Source of the DNA: Haliea salexigens DSM 19537
GTDB taxonomy: Bacteria > Pseudomonadota > Gammaproteobacteria > Pseudomonadales > Halieaceae
Assembly (NCBI RefSeq): GCF_000423125.1
Contig: NZ_AUHJ01000012.1
Coordinates: 62,001 to 126,000, forward strand
Direction of reading: 5' to 3'
DNA length: 64,000 nt
Shown: one piece after another, positions 34,726 through 44,354 of the stretch
Position numbering within the stretch: position 1 is the stretch's first letter
How the letters are laid out: the number at the start of each line of letters is the position of its first letter
Translations under genes and position numbers: made by a program
The notes under the pieces: generated by a model
Told to the model about the DNA's origin: nothing
Seen by the model: only the letters and a program-made list of their open reading frames with translations
Databases searched by the model: none

Positions 34726-37695
34726 TCAGGGCCCCGTGAGGTAGTGCCCGCGGGGCAATTGCAGGGTGAAGCGTGTTCCCGGTTGCTCGGCCGGGCCCAC
34801 CGGGCTCTGTATGTGCACGGAGCCCTGCATGTCATCCATGATGCTGTAAACCAGGGCCAGGCCCAGGCCCGTGCCTTCACCGGGTTCCTTGGTAGTGAAG
34901 AAGGGCTCGAAAACCTGGGTTTGCAGTGCGGGCGGGATACCGCTGCCCTGGTCTTCAACCTCAATGGACACGCGCTGCTGTTGCACCGAGGCGCTCACCG
35001 TAACCCGCGCGTTCGCGGGGCTCGCGTCACGCGCATTGCCCAACAGGTTGACGAACACCTGTAACAGCCGCTGGGCGTCGGCGTGCACCAGCAGCTCGCG
35101 GTCGCAGTGGTTCTCAAAGTGCAGCGGGCGCGCCTGGTGGTCCAGTTGCAGCAGGTGAATGGCTTCATCAACGCAATCGGCCAGGTTGCACGGTTCCAGG
35201 TGCACGTCACCGGCGCCTGAGCCCACGTGCGAGAAGTTCACCAGGGAGTCGACGATGCGGCTGATCCGGTCGGTCTGCCTGAGGATATCCTGCGCTGCGC
35301 TGCGCACCTCTGCGGGGTCGTCTTCGTAAGCGAGATTCTGCGCCAGGCAGGCGATGCCGGTTACGGGGTTGCCGATTTCATGCGCCACCCCGGCAGCGAG
35401 ACGACCGATTGAGGCTAGACGCTCACTGTGCAGCAGCTCCTGCTCCAGGCGTTCGTAGTCGGAAATATCCTCGATCAACACCAGTTGGTCACCGCCGGGG
35501 GTGCCCCCGGCGCTGGCTTTGTGTAGGCTTACCCAGCGGGTGGTGTCGTCGTCCAGCACCACCTCCCGTTTCAGCACGGTGTCCTCACCCTCGCTGAGGA
35601 ACTGGGCGATTACCCCTCCCCAGGGTGCCGGCAGGGAGTCCAGCAGCGAGCCGAGTACGGCGCTTGAAGGAATACCTGTGATGCTCTGCATACTGCGGTT
35701 CCACAGCAGCAGTTCGCGGTCGGGTGCCAGGGAACAGACACCAATGGGCAGGTTGTCCAGGGTTTGCCGGTAGTGCAGGCGCAGGTTGTCCAGCTCCGCG
35801 GCCAGCCCTGTGAACTGTCCGCCCGCGCGGTCCAGCCGGCGCTCGATCAGGAACAGGTCTTCACTGCTGCCGCCGGGGTTGTTGTCGAACGGGATACAGC
35901 GGCTGACAATCGAGTGGGCAACCGCCGGTCCCAGCAAGCCGGACAGGTTGGCCTCAAGGCGGCTGCGCAGCCGACGCAGGGCGTAGGGCCTGGATTCGTT
36001 GTGGTCGAATTGCAGCTCGCGCAGCGCGCGCGAGACCTCGAGTTGCGCGGTGGCCTCGCCCAGCGCAAGTGCGAGCTGTTCGGTGAATGCCTGCGCGCTG
36101 CGCAGGGTCAGGGTGCGCCTTGGCGATCGACTCAGCACATCCATGGAACAGATCTCCGCTGCCACGCGCTCTTCTTCCGAGGGCTCACTCAGCAGTGACA
36201 CAACAATGAACAGCGCAAGGTTCACCGCCAGTGCAGCGAGGCTGGCCGCTGCCCAGGCGGTGTCGTTGCCCGCGAACCAGCGTCCGGCCAGATCGGCCAT
36301 CCAGGTGGGCTGGTCGATGCCGAGCACGGGTAGCAGCAGCAGGATGCACCAGATCAGCAGGCCGCCGGTGAGGCCGCTGACCAGGCCCTTGCGGTTGGCC
36401 CGCGCCCAGTACGGCGTGGCCACAATACCCGGCAGGAAGTGCAGCGTACCGGAAAATGCCACCAGCCCCAGTTGCGCCAGGCTGTGCTTGCCGTTGACGG
36501 CCACGAAGAATCCGTAGCCGGCGAGAATCAGCAGGGCAATCAGCGAGCGCCGCAGCCATTTGAGCTGGTCGTAGAGTGATTGGTCAGTGCGCAGCTGCAG
36601 TAGCTGTCGCGGCAGGATAAGGTGATTCAGGCACATGTTCGCCAGCGCCAGCGTGGCCACGATGATGGCGGTACTCGCGGCAGACAGCCCCGCGACAAAG
36701 GCGAGCGCGGCGAAACCGGGGGATTGCAGGCCGATGCCGATGGCGAGCCCGGTGTACGCCGCGGGCAGGTCGTGCGACAGCCGCATGCCGGCCCAGGCCA
36801 GCGGCAGCACTGGCAGGGCCAATAACAGTAAATACAGTGGCAGGCCCCAGCTGGCGGCGCGCAGGTCCTGCGATTCCTTGTTCTCGGCAAACGCCATGTG
36901 GAACAGGTGTGGCATGCACACCGCTCCGGCGAAGAACACCAGCAGCAAGACCCGCGCGGCATCACCCGCAACGGGCTGTTCAATCACGGCCTGGGCCGCC
37001 GGGGTTGCCGCAAGCCAGGCATCAAGGCCGGCAAAGCCTCCAAAAACCTCGCTGACCGCAATACCCATCATGAGTAGCAGGGCTGCCAGTTTGACCAGCG
37101 ATTCAAAGGCCACCGCGGTGACCAGACCGATATTGCGGCGCTGCGAATTCAGGTTCCGGGTGCCGAACAGGATGGCGAAGATAATGATGATCACGCAGAA
37201 CAACAGCGCCAGTATGTCCTGGCGTTGCGCTGCGGGCATCACCCTGTCAGGGGCCCCCGCGAGTATATGGATGCTGTCTGCAACCGCCTGGATCTGGAGT
37301 GCCAGCAGGGGCATGAGCGTCAGGCACATGGCCAGGGTGACGGCACCGCCGACGCGGTGACTGCGAAAACGAAAGGTCAACACATCGGCGAGTGAAGCCA
37401 GCTGGTACACCCGACACAGGCGCAGCAGCGGCAGCAGGAGCAGGGTGGCCATGAGGAACATGAGAACCACGCCGGTGTAGTAGAGCAGGAAGCCGTAGCC
37501 AAAGCGGTAGGCGAGTTCGAAAATGGCGTTGCTGGCAATGGCGCAGGCGATGACCGCCAGCGACAGGACGTAGGTCGCCGGGTGGTGGGTAATGGCGCGC
37601 GGCAGGGTGCCGCGGTCGGCCAGGTGCGCCACCAGGAACAGCACCATCAGGTAGCCGACAATCGCCAGCAGGATTTCCGGCAGGCTAAAGCTCAT
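34726..37695 (-). CDS. cbrA: Sensor histidine kinase CbrA with sodium/solute symporter domain
   Basis: Inner-membrane sensor of 989 residues (P. aeruginosa CbrA is about 983). About 13 membrane helices of the Na+/solute symporter (SSS) type make up the first ~510 residues. A linker, a PAS domain ([17 protein letters not shown]), a HisKA domain with phospho-His 772 ([17 protein letters not shown]) and an ATPase domain ([18 protein letters not shown]) follow. Start at ATG 37695, overlapping the end of the small cbrX-like gene by 11 bases. Partner of CbrB. Confidence 0.93.
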   Translation of the reverse strand: MSFSLPEILLAIVGYLMVLFLVAHLADRGTLPRAITHHPATYVLSLAVIACAIASNAIFELAYRFGYGFLLYYTGVVLMFLMATLLLLPLLRLCRVYQLASLADVLTFRFRSHRVGGAVTLAMCLTLMPLLALQIQAVADSIHILAGAPDRVMPAAQRQDILALLFCVIIIIFAILFGTRNLNSQRRNIGLVTAVAFESLVKLAALLLMMGIAVSEVFGGFAGLDAWLAATPAAQAVIEQPVAGDAARVLLLVFFAGAVCMPHLFHMAFAENKESQDLRAASWGLPLYLLLLALPVLPLAWAGMRLSHDLPAAYTGLAIGIGLQSPGFAALAFVAGLSAASTAIIVATLALANMCLNHLILPRQLLQLRTDQSLYDQLKWLRRSLIALLILAGYGFFVAVNGKHSLAQLGLVAFSGTLHFLPGIVATPYWARANRKGLVSGLTGGLLIWCILLLLPVLGIDQPTWMADLAGRWFAGNDTAWAAASLAALAVNLALFIVVSLLSEPSEEERVAAEICSMDVLSRSPRRTLTLRSAQAFTEQLALALGEATAQLEVSRALRELQFDHNESRPYALRRLRSRLEANLSGLLGPAVAHSIVSRCIPFDNNPGGSSEDLFLIERRLDRAGGQFTGLAAELDNLRLHYRQTLDNLPIGVCSLAPDRELLLWNRSMQSITGIPSSAVLGSLLDSLPAPWGGVIAQFLSEGEDTVLKREVVLDDDTTRWVSLHKASAGGTPGGDQLVLIEDISDYERLEQELLHSERLASIGRLAAGVAHEIGNPVTGIACLAQNLAYEDDPAEVRSAAQDILRQTDRISRIVDSLVNFSHVGSGAGDVHLEPCNLADCVDEAIHLLQLDHQARPLHFENHCDRELLVHADAQRLLQVFVNLLGNARDASPANARVTVSASVQQQRVSIEVEDQGSGIPPALQTQVFEPFFTTKEPGEGTGLGLALVYSIMDDMQGSVHIQSPVGPAEQPGTRFTLQLPRGHYLTGP

Positions 37696-37915
37696 CGGTG
37701 TGACGACGGAACTGGTTGGACCATGCAGCAAAAATCGCTGCGATCCAGAGGACAAAGGGGCGATACCAGCCGGCGTCCGCTGCCCACAGCCACTGGTCTA
37801 TGGCGGGCAGAAAAATGAAGGCCAACCCCATGAGCAGGAGCAGCGCGCGGTTGATGTACATGTTCTTGGGCCTGTCGTCGCCGTGGTCATGGATACTACG
37901 CAAGCCCCGGCGCAC
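37685..37915 (-). CDS. Small membrane protein upstream of cbrA (CbrX-like)
   Basis: 76 residues with two hydrophobic segments (INRALLLLMGLAFIFLPAI and WYRPFVLWIAAIFAAW). It overlaps the cbrA start by 11 bases, the same arrangement as the small cbrX gene reported upstream of cbrA in pseudomonads. The start is uncertain: GTG at 37915 lacks a clear ribosome binding site, and ATG at 37861 would give 58 residues starting MYINRALL. A role in controlling CbrA is inferred from position only. Confidence 0.75.
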   Translation of the reverse strand: MRRGLRSIHDHGDDRPKNMYINRALLLLMGLAFIFLPAIDQWLWAADAGWYRPFVLWIAAIFAAWSNQFRRHTDEL

Positions 37916-37954
37916 GGTAAAGCGCGCGCGACATTGCGCTGGCGCCAGCGGCAG

Positions 37955-38890
37955 CTAGAAGGAGGCCGGCCCCGCCACGGCGGGCTGTGCGGGTACTGCG
38001 GCGGGTGTCCAGTGGGCCAGGGCGAAGGCCAGTATCGCGTTTGCGGTGTTCGCGGTTGCAGGCGGTGGCGTTTGCCCGAGGGCGGTGAGCGCAGCGCGCA
38101 GGTTGCGCTCGGGCGTGTCCGGGTCGATTGCAGGCGCCAGGTTCTGTTTACTCAACTTCTGGCCACCGGCATCCGTCAGTACGGGCAGATGTGCGTAGCG
38201 CGGGGTAAGGTGACCGAGCAGCTGCTGCAGCAGGTGTTGTCGGGGTGTGGAGTCCAGCAGATCTGCACCGCGCACCACGTCGGTGATTGCCTGCGCTGCA
38301 TCATCCACCACCACGGCGAGCTGATAGGCGTAGAGCCCGTCTTTGCGCCGGACCACGAAGTTGTCCAGCGTTGCGCCCAACGGCCAGTGCTGTGGCCCCT
38401 GCCAGGTATCGTGCCAGCGGGTGCTGAAGGACGGTGGTACCGAGACCCGCAGCGCGCGGGGCCGATGGGGTGTCGTGTCACGCCAATCTTCCTCACCGCA
38501 GCCCCGCTGATGGCAGCCCCGCTGATGGCAGCCCCGCACACATTCACCCAGCGGGCCCTGCTGCTGCCGGCTGCAGGCACAGGCGAACAGGTGGCCCCGG
38601 GCGTTGAGCTCGGAGAGCGCGCTATCGTAGGCCGCGTCGCGCTGGCTTTGCCAAAGCACCGCTTCATCCCAGTGCAGCCCGTGTTGCTGCAGGCAGTGCA
38701 GAATGGCGTCAGCGGCGCCGGCCTGCTCTCGCGGTGGATCGATGTCTTCCATGCGCAGTAGCCAGCAGCCCCCGGCATGGCGCGCTTCCAGCCAGCTGGC
38801 CAGGGCGGCGAGCAGTGATCCAAGGTGCAGTGGGCCGGTTGGGGAGGGGGCAAAGCGGCCGCGGTAGGCGCTGTGGCCTGCGGTGGTCAT
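37955..38890 (-). CDS. gluQ: Glutamyl-Q tRNA(Asp) synthetase
   Basis: Paralogue of the glutamyl-tRNA synthetase catalytic core that glutamylates queuosine in tRNA-Asp. 311 residues with SPTGPLHLGSLLAAL (HIGH) and GGQKLSKQN (KMSKS-like), and no anticodon-binding domain. The zinc loop (CACSRQQQG...ECVRGC) contains an in-frame 15-base tandem duplication near 38510-38540 that yields CHQRGCHQRGC. Downstream of dksA, as in Pseudomonas and E. coli. Confidence 0.95.
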   Translation of the reverse strand: MTTAGHSAYRGRFAPSPTGPLHLGSLLAALASWLEARHAGGCWLLRMEDIDPPREQAGAADAILHCLQQHGLHWDEAVLWQSQRDAAYDSALSELNARGHLFACACSRQQQGPLGECVRGCHQRGCHQRGCGEEDWRDTTPHRPRALRVSVPPSFSTRWHDTWQGPQHWPLGATLDNFVVRRKDGLYAYQLAVVVDDAAQAITDVVRGADLLDSTPRQHLLQQLLGHLTPRYAHLPVLTDAGGQKLSKQNLAPAIDPDTPERNLRAALTALGQTPPPATANTANAILAFALAHWTPAAVPAQPAVAGPASF

Positions 38891-38968
38891 ACTATCCGGT
38901 GTAGCTCAGTGCAGCCGACCGCTGCTGACCCGCGTGCAGCAGGCCAGCGGCAATGGTCGCACCCGGTA

Positions 38969-39442
38969 TCAGCCCTTTTCCTGCTTTTCCTTGATTTCAT
39001 CAAGGGTCTTGCAGTCGATGCACAGGGTAGCGGTGGGGCGGGCTTCAAGTCGCTTGATGCCAATGTCCACGCCGCAGGCATCACAGAAACCGTAGTCGTC
39101 CTGGTTGATGCGCTCAATTGTGCTGTCTATCTTCTTGATCAGTTTGCGCTCGCGGTCCCGTGTGCGCAGTTCCAGGCTGAATTCTTCTTCCTGCGTGGCG
39201 CGGTCGGCGGGGTCGGGGAAATTGGCCGCCTCGTCTTTCATGTGGGTAACGGTGCGATCAACTCCCTGCATCAGTTCTGATTTCCAGTTGAGCAGAATGG
39301 CGCGAAAGTGCTCCCGCTGGTTGTCGCTCATGTACTCTTCGCCGCGCTTCGGCTTGTAGGGCTCGAAGTTCTTGAACTCAGTGCTCGCTGAGGTACTCGC
39401 GCTGGCTGCTTTTGCCGGCGCTTTCTTTGCTGCTTTGGGCAT
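38969..39442 (-). CDS. dksA: RNA polymerase-binding transcription factor DksA
   Basis: Stringent-response cofactor that works with ppGpp in the polymerase secondary channel. 157 residues from ATG 39442 (MPKAAKKAPAK), with a coiled coil carrying the DPADRATQEEEF tip aspartates and a four-cysteine zinc finger (CDACGVDIG...CIDCK). The N-terminal Ala/Lys/Ser tail is longer than in E. coli. The 220-bp gap to the divergent aminotransferase holds its promoter region and a GC-rich GGCGCC repeat but nothing else I can name. Confidence 0.97.
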   Translation of the reverse strand: MPKAAKKAPAKAASASTSASTEFKNFEPYKPKRGEEYMSDNQREHFRAILLNWKSELMQGVDRTVTHMKDEAANFPDPADRATQEEEFSLELRTRDRERKLIKKIDSTIERINQDDYGFCDACGVDIGIKRLEARPTATLCIDCKTLDEIKEKQEKG

Positions 39443-39662
39443 GGCTGGGTCCCCATACGGATCGGGTGGTTCGAAAACCCACCGGAGTGGGTGCGTCGGC
39501 GCCGGGCGCCGGCGATTGAGCGCCGAGAAACTACCAGATATCACCCGGCTTCGCCACAAAATTCGCAGCTGTGGTGCACGTCAGCGTGCGCGGGCTATGG
39601 GGAGCTAACACCGTGTGCCCGGCGTTGATAGAATGCGGGTCTTTGCCCGTTCAGGGGGAACC

Positions 39663-40838
39663 ATGACAACGCACGCAGGGGAATTCCGCTTTGCGGACCG
39701 CATCGCTGATATCGAGCCATTTCGCGTAGTTGAAGTGCTTACGCGGGCGACTGAGCTCGCGGCGGCGGGGCGCGATATTGTGCACCTGTCTGCCGGGGCA
39801 CCGGACTTTGTCACGGCGGCGCCCATTGTGGAAGCCGGTCGCCAGGCGCTTGCCGATGGGCACACCCATTACTCGCCGGCGTGTGGCTTGCCGGCCCTGC
39901 GTGAAGCCCTGTCTGCGCATTACGCGCAGGTCTATGGCCTGGATATTGCGCCGCGCCGGATTATTGTGACACCCGGCGCCTCGGGTGCACTGTTACTGCT
40001 CAGCGCGCTGCTGCTCAACCCGGGCGAAGGCATGTTGCTGACCGACCCCGGTTATCCGTGCAACCGGCATTTCATGCGCCTGGTTGAGGGGCGCGGGCAC
40101 CTGGTGCCCGTGGATGCGAGTACCCGCTATCAACTCACGGGCGCACTGGCGACCGCGCACTGGCGTGAGAACACCGTCGGCGCGATGGTTGCCTCGCCCG
40201 CCAACCCAACCGGGACCTCGCTCTCCCTGCCTGAGTTGGCCGACCTGTCAGCGGCCGTGCGCGCCCGCCGCGGCCACCTGATTGTGGACGAGATCTACCA
40301 CGGTCTCGGTTACGACGGCCCCACTCGCTCTGTGTTGGAAGTGGACCCGGAGGCCTTCGTGGTCAACAGTTTTTCCAAATACTTCGGCATGACCGGTTGG
40401 CGGCTCGGGTGGTTGGTGGCGCCAGAGGCTGCCGTGCCCGGCCTGGAGAAGCTGGCCCAGAACCTGTTCATCTCCATGTCCACCATGGGCCAGCACGCTG
40501 CCCTGGCCTGCTTCAAGCCCGGTACCCGTGACATTCTCGAAGAGCGGCGCGATATTTTTCGCCAGCGGCGCGACTTCCTGCTGCCGGCGCTGGAAAGCCT
40601 GGGCCTGACAATTCCCTGCAGACCGGACGGTGCCTTCTATATCTATGCCGATACGGCCCGCTTTACCGACGATAGCGAGGCCTTTTGCTGGCGCCTGCTG
40701 GAAGAACACGGCGTTGCCCTCACGCCGGGCGTCGACTTTGGCCACGTGCGGGCCCGCGAGCATATCCGTTTTTCCTACGCCACCAGTATGGAGCGTCTGG
40801 AAGAAGCGGTGAGCCGGCTGTCGCGGGTACTGGCGTAG
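39663..40838 (+). CDS. PLP-dependent class I/II aminotransferase
   Basis: 391 residues from ATG 39663, which has a GGGGGA ribosome binding site. Visible are PANPTGTSLS, the VDEIYHGL aspartate, the PLP lysine in SFSKYFGMTGWRLGW, and a C-terminal RFSYA arginine for carboxylate binding. Aspartate/alanine-type family; substrate not determined. It overlaps sfsA by one base, and an aminotransferase-sfsA pair also occurs next to dksA in Pseudomonas. Confidence 0.9.
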   Translation: MTTHAGEFRFADRIADIEPFRVVEVLTRATELAAAGRDIVHLSAGAPDFVTAAPIVEAGRQALADGHTHYSPACGLPALREALSAHYAQVYGLDIAPRRIIVTPGASGALLLLSALLLNPGEGMLLTDPGYPCNRHFMRLVEGRGHLVPVDASTRYQLTGALATAHWRENTVGAMVASPANPTGTSLSLPELADLSAAVRARRGHLIVDEIYHGLGYDGPTRSVLEVDPEAFVVNSFSKYFGMTGWRLGWLVAPEAAVPGLEKLAQNLFISMSTMGQHAALACFKPGTRDILEERRDIFRQRRDFLLPALESLGLTIPCRPDGAFYIYADTARFTDDSEAFCWRLLEEHGVALTPGVDFGHVRAREHIRFSYATSMERLEEAVSRLSRVLA

Positions 40839-41557
40839 TGGAGTTTGCTCCGCTGCTGGAGGGTCGCCTGATACGCCGCTACAAGCGCTTCCTGGCGGAT
40901 GTGGCAATGCCGTCGGGCGAAACACTGACTGTGCACTGCCCCAACACCGGCGCCATGACGGGCTGTGCCGAGCCGGGCGCACGTGTATGGCTGTCGCAAT
41001 CGGCCAACAGCAAACGCAAGTACCCGCATACCTGGGAGCTGGTGGAGACCTCCCGTGGTCTTGCCTGTATTCACTCGGCGCTGGCCAACCGGGTGGTGAA
41101 GGAAGCCGTGCAGGCGCAACGTATACCCGGGTTGGAAGGCTACCCCGAAATCGCCACGGAGGTGGCCTACGCTGGCGGCAGCCGGGCGGACCTGCTGCTC
41201 AGCGGGCCCGCGGGGCGGGTGTACATCGAAGTGAAGTCGGTGACACTGTGTGTGGATGGCGGTCAGGGCCTGTTCCCCGATGCGGTGAGCGAGCGGGGCC
41301 GCAAACACCTGGCAGCGCTACGTGAGGTGCTCGATGCGGGCACGCGCAGCGTGCTGCTGTTCTGCGTATTCCACCGCGGCATTGCGCGGGTCAGCAGCGC
41401 CGGTGGCATCGACCCGGCGTACCGCGAGGCATTGCGCGAAGCGCAGGCGGCGGGTGTAGAGGTGCTGGCCTGGGGCGCAGAGATCACGCCCCAGGGTCTC
41501 ACGTTGGCGCACCCGCTGCCGTTTTCACTCGATCCGCAGGCGCAACCATCATGCTGA
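40838..41557 (+). CDS. sfsA: SfsA family protein
   Basis: 239 residues starting at GTG 40838, which overlaps the aminotransferase stop. Conserved segments are RRYKRFLADV, HCPNTGAMTG, SKRKYPHTWELVE, RADLLL, YIEVKSVTL and FPDAVSERGRKHL. The family has been called sugar-fermentation stimulation protein and contains a PD-(D/E)XK-like nuclease pattern; its true role is unclear. Confidence 0.93.
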   Translation: MEFAPLLEGRLIRRYKRFLADVAMPSGETLTVHCPNTGAMTGCAEPGARVWLSQSANSKRKYPHTWELVETSRGLACIHSALANRVVKEAVQAQRIPGLEGYPEIATEVAYAGGSRADLLLSGPAGRVYIEVKSVTLCVDGGQGLFPDAVSERGRKHLAALREVLDAGTRSVLLFCVFHRGIARVSSAGGIDPAYREALREAQAAGVEVLAWGAEITPQGLTLAHPLPFSLDPQAQPSC

Positions 41558-42246
41558 CCATTGCCCAGCTTACCGGCCGCGACGACAGTCACCTCGTGCC
41601 CTGCGCCGGTCCCCACCGCCTGCAGGCGGATGCGGCGGCCGCGTTCGAACGGCTGCAGTCCGATGCCCGCGAGGCGGGCTTTGAGCTCGCGATTGCCAGC
41701 AGCCACCGTTCCTACGAGCGCCAGCGCATTATCTGGAATGGCAAGGCGGGCGGCGAGCGCGCCGTGCACGATGATGCCGGAGCGCCGGTGGATGTGCTGG
41801 CGCTGCCGCCTGCCGCCCGTCTGCACGCCATTCTGCGTTTCTCCGCGCTGCCGGGCACCTCGCGTCATCACTGGGGTACAGACCTCGATATCTATGATGC
41901 GGCGGCAGTTCCGGCGGACTACGCGGTGGAATTAACCCCTGCGGAAGTGGCGCCGGGTGGGCCTTTTGACGCGTTGCATCGCTGGCTGGACGAGCGGATG
42001 GCAGCGTACGCCTCGCAGGGTTTTTTTCGTCCTTATGCGCGCGATTGTGGCGGTGTGGCGCCGGAGCGTTGGCACCTGAGTTATGCGCCTCTCTCGCGTG
42101 AGCTGGCTGGACGAGTAACCGCTCAGGCGCTGAAGGAATGCTGGGATTGCGATCGCGAGCCATTGGCATTGCGCGCGGAGGTTGAAGCCGAGCTGCCGGC
42201 ACTGCTGGCGCGCTACGTGGCTGTTGCGGAGAACTGGTGCGGGTGA
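41551..42246 (+). CDS. M15-family D-alanyl-D-alanine carboxypeptidase-like protein
   Basis: 231 residues. Zinc motifs SRHHWGTDLD and PERWHLSY match the VanY/DacB-type M15 peptidases that trim peptidoglycan stem peptides. There is no evident signal peptide, so either it acts in the cytoplasm on recycled muropeptides or an upstream start is missed; the seven-base overlap with sfsA argues against a longer form. Confidence 0.88.
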   Translation: MLTIAQLTGRDDSHLVPCAGPHRLQADAAAAFERLQSDAREAGFELAIASSHRSYERQRIIWNGKAGGERAVHDDAGAPVDVLALPPAARLHAILRFSALPGTSRHHWGTDLDIYDAAAVPADYAVELTPAEVAPGGPFDALHRWLDERMAAYASQGFFRPYARDCGGVAPERWHLSYAPLSRELAGRVTAQALKECWDCDREPLALRAEVEAELPALLARYVAVAENWCG

Positions 42247-42265
42247 TTGCGGTGCTGCGGTAGGG

Positions 42266-42298
42266 AAAAAACCGGGGCACGGCAGTGGCCGGCCCCGG
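42266..42298 (-). terminator. Rho-independent terminator after ppa
   Basis: Minus-strand CCGGGGC/GCCCCGG arms continue into a CGGC/GCCG inner stem (about 11 bp with one bulge), followed by six Ts. Ends the phosphofructokinase-ppa transcript. Confidence 0.88.
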
Positions 42299-42313
42299 GA
42301 TCGTGCAGCGGAC

Positions 42314-42859
42314 TCAGCGGTCGATCTGGCTGGTTTCGTCGAAGTTGCGTACGGCGTCCACAATGGCTTTGCGCGCCTCATCGGAGGTGCCCCAGCCGTC
42401 GATTTTCACCCATTTGCCCTGTTCCAGATCCTTGTAGTGTTCGAAGAAATGCTGGATTTGCTGGATCAGCAGCGGCGGCAGATCGGTAGCCTCCTTGATA
42501 TCCTTGTAGGCCTTGCTCAGTTTGTCGGTCGGCACCGCGATCAGCTTGGCGTCACCGCCGGCTTCATCCGACATGTGCAGAATGCCTACCGGGCGGCAGG
42601 GTATGACACAACCGCTGATGACCGTGTGCGGCGTGTGCACCAGCACGTCCAGCGGGTCGCCGTCGTCGGCCAGCGTGTTGGGAATATAGCCGTAGTTGCA
42701 GGGGTAGAACATTGCCGCCGTCATGAAGCGGTCGACCATGATCGCGCCGCTGTCGTGATCGACCTCGTACTTGACCGGGTCTGAATGGGCGGGAACTTCG
42801 ATAATGACATTGATTTCATCGGGAATGTTCTTCCCGGCGGGCACGAGGTGCAGGCTCAT
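42314..42859 (-). CDS. ppa: Inorganic pyrophosphatase (family I)
   Basis: Hydrolyses pyrophosphate in the cytoplasm. 181 residues with the metal-binding signature [25 protein letters not shown] and YGYIPNTL. It follows a phosphofructokinase that, by motif, uses pyrophosphate, at 56 bp on the same strand, so the pair probably sets pyrophosphate supply together. Confidence 0.97.
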   Translation of the reverse strand: MSLHLVPAGKNIPDEINVIIEVPAHSDPVKYEVDHDSGAIMVDRFMTAAMFYPCNYGYIPNTLADDGDPLDVLVHTPHTVISGCVIPCRPVGILHMSDEAGGDAKLIAVPTDKLSKAYKDIKEATDLPPLLIQQIQHFFEHYKDLEQGKWVKIDGWGTSDEARKAIVDAVRNFDETSQIDR

Positions 42860-42915
42860 GGGCTTTCCTGTTGCGAGTGGTTGTTAAATGGGCAGCGGAG
42901 TATAGCAGGCTGCGG

Positions 42916-44178
42916 CTAAACCTTGAACGCTGTGTTCAGTTTGCGCGGCACCGGGGTCAGGCGCAGGCGCACGTAGCGCGGCAACCCCCTGCGATACTCG
43001 GGGTAGGCCTCGCCGGTAATCAGGGGTTCCAGGTAGGCGCGCGCGTCATCGGTAATGCCGAAACCATCGCGGCTGATATAGCTGCGGGGCATTTTCTTTT
43101 CCTGATTGGCGACCGCCTCGAGGGGCGCCTCGCCGATGTGCCAGCTGTATTTTTTGCTCTTGCCGCGCACGATTGAGGGCATGATGGCGTTGCGGCCCTG
43201 CAGGGCAAATTCAACGGCGGCGCGGCCCACGGCGTAGGCCTGCTCGAGGTCGGTTTGCGAGGCAATGTGGCGGGCGGAGCGCTGCAGGTAGTCGGCAACG
43301 GCCCAGTGGTACTTGTAGCCCAGTTCCTGCTTGATCATGTCGGCCAGTGTGGGGGCCAGGCCGCCCAGCTGACTGTGGCCAAAGGCGTCCGTGAGGCCCG
43401 ACTCGGCCAGGAAGCGTCCCTCGCGGTCCTGCGTGCCCTCCGAGGCAACGATGACGCAGTGACCCCAGCGCTTCACTGTGTGCTTCACCCGGGCCAGGAA
43501 CTTCTTGCGGTCAAACGCCACTTCCGGAAACAGGATGATATGGGGGGCATCGCCCTCCTGTTCCGCTGCGAGCCCGGCAGCGGCGGCGATCCACCCCGCG
43601 TGGCGGCCCATGACCTCAAGAATGAAAACCTTGGTGGAGGTTTCGCACATCGAGGCCACGTCCAGCGCCGCCTCCCGTGTGGAAATGGCCACATACTTTG
43701 CGACCGAACCAAAGCCCGGGCAGGTATCCGTCAGGGGCAGGTCGTTGTCGATGGTCTTGGGAATGTGAATGGCCTGCAGCGGGTAGCCCATGGCCTGGCT
43801 GAGCTGGGAAACCTTCAGGCAGGTGTCCGCCGAGTCGCCGCCACCGTTATAGAAGAAGTAGCCAATATTATGGGCGCGAAACACCTCGATGAGGCGTTCG
43901 TACTCGGCGCGGTTTTCCTCCAGGCTTTTCAGCTTGTGCCGACAGGAGCCGAAGGCGCCCGCGGGCGTGCTCAGCAGGCCGCGAATTGCCGCGGGTGTTT
44001 CCTTGCTGGTGTCTATCAGATCCTCGCGCAGGGCGCCGATTATGCCGTTGCGGCCCGCGTACACTTTGCCGATCTGTTTGCGATTTTCCCGTGCGGTTTC
44101 AATAACACCACAAGCCGAGGCATTGATGACGGCGGTGACGCCGCCCGACTGGGCATAGAAGGCATTCTTTACAGGCAT
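42916..44178 (-). CDS. Pyrophosphate-dependent 6-phosphofructokinase
   Basis: Phosphorylates fructose 6-phosphate, probably with PPi and reversibly. 420 residues, very similar in layout to the PPi enzyme of Xanthomonas as I recall it (YAQSGGVTAVINASACGV; GGGDSADT; PKTIDNDLPLTDTCPGFGS). The lysine in PKTIDND, where ATP enzymes have glycine (PGTIDND), marks PPi use. MGRHAGWIAAAAGLA is the substrate region. It is upstream of ppa. An ATP-dependent enzyme is the less likely alternative. Confidence 0.9.
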   Translation of the reverse strand: MPVKNAFYAQSGGVTAVINASACGVIETARENRKQIGKVYAGRNGIIGALREDLIDTSKETPAAIRGLLSTPAGAFGSCRHKLKSLEENRAEYERLIEVFRAHNIGYFFYNGGGDSADTCLKVSQLSQAMGYPLQAIHIPKTIDNDLPLTDTCPGFGSVAKYVAISTREAALDVASMCETSTKVFILEVMGRHAGWIAAAAGLAAEQEGDAPHIILFPEVAFDRKKFLARVKHTVKRWGHCVIVASEGTQDREGRFLAESGLTDAFGHSQLGGLAPTLADMIKQELGYKYHWAVADYLQRSARHIASQTDLEQAYAVGRAAVEFALQGRNAIMPSIVRGKSKKYSWHIGEAPLEAVANQEKKMPRSYISRDGFGITDDARAYLEPLITGEAYPEYRRGLPRYVRLRLTPVPRKLNTAFKV

Positions 44179-44354
44179 AGTCAGTCCGTAGTGGGCCGGG
44201 CCTTGCGGCGCCGGGGAGAGCGTTTTTTAGTCAAGTGGCGATGATACGGGAAACTGAGGCGCTTGTAGACCGTGCGCGGGCCGCTTGTTGTGGATTACTG
44301 CTGTGGTTGCCTGCTGCGTGCTAAACTGCGCGGCTTCACTGGAGGGAGCGGCGC

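Noticed and set aside
42916-44178. ATP-dependent phosphofructokinase
   Set aside because: The PKTIDND lysine and overall similarity to PPi-type enzymes argue against ATP use.
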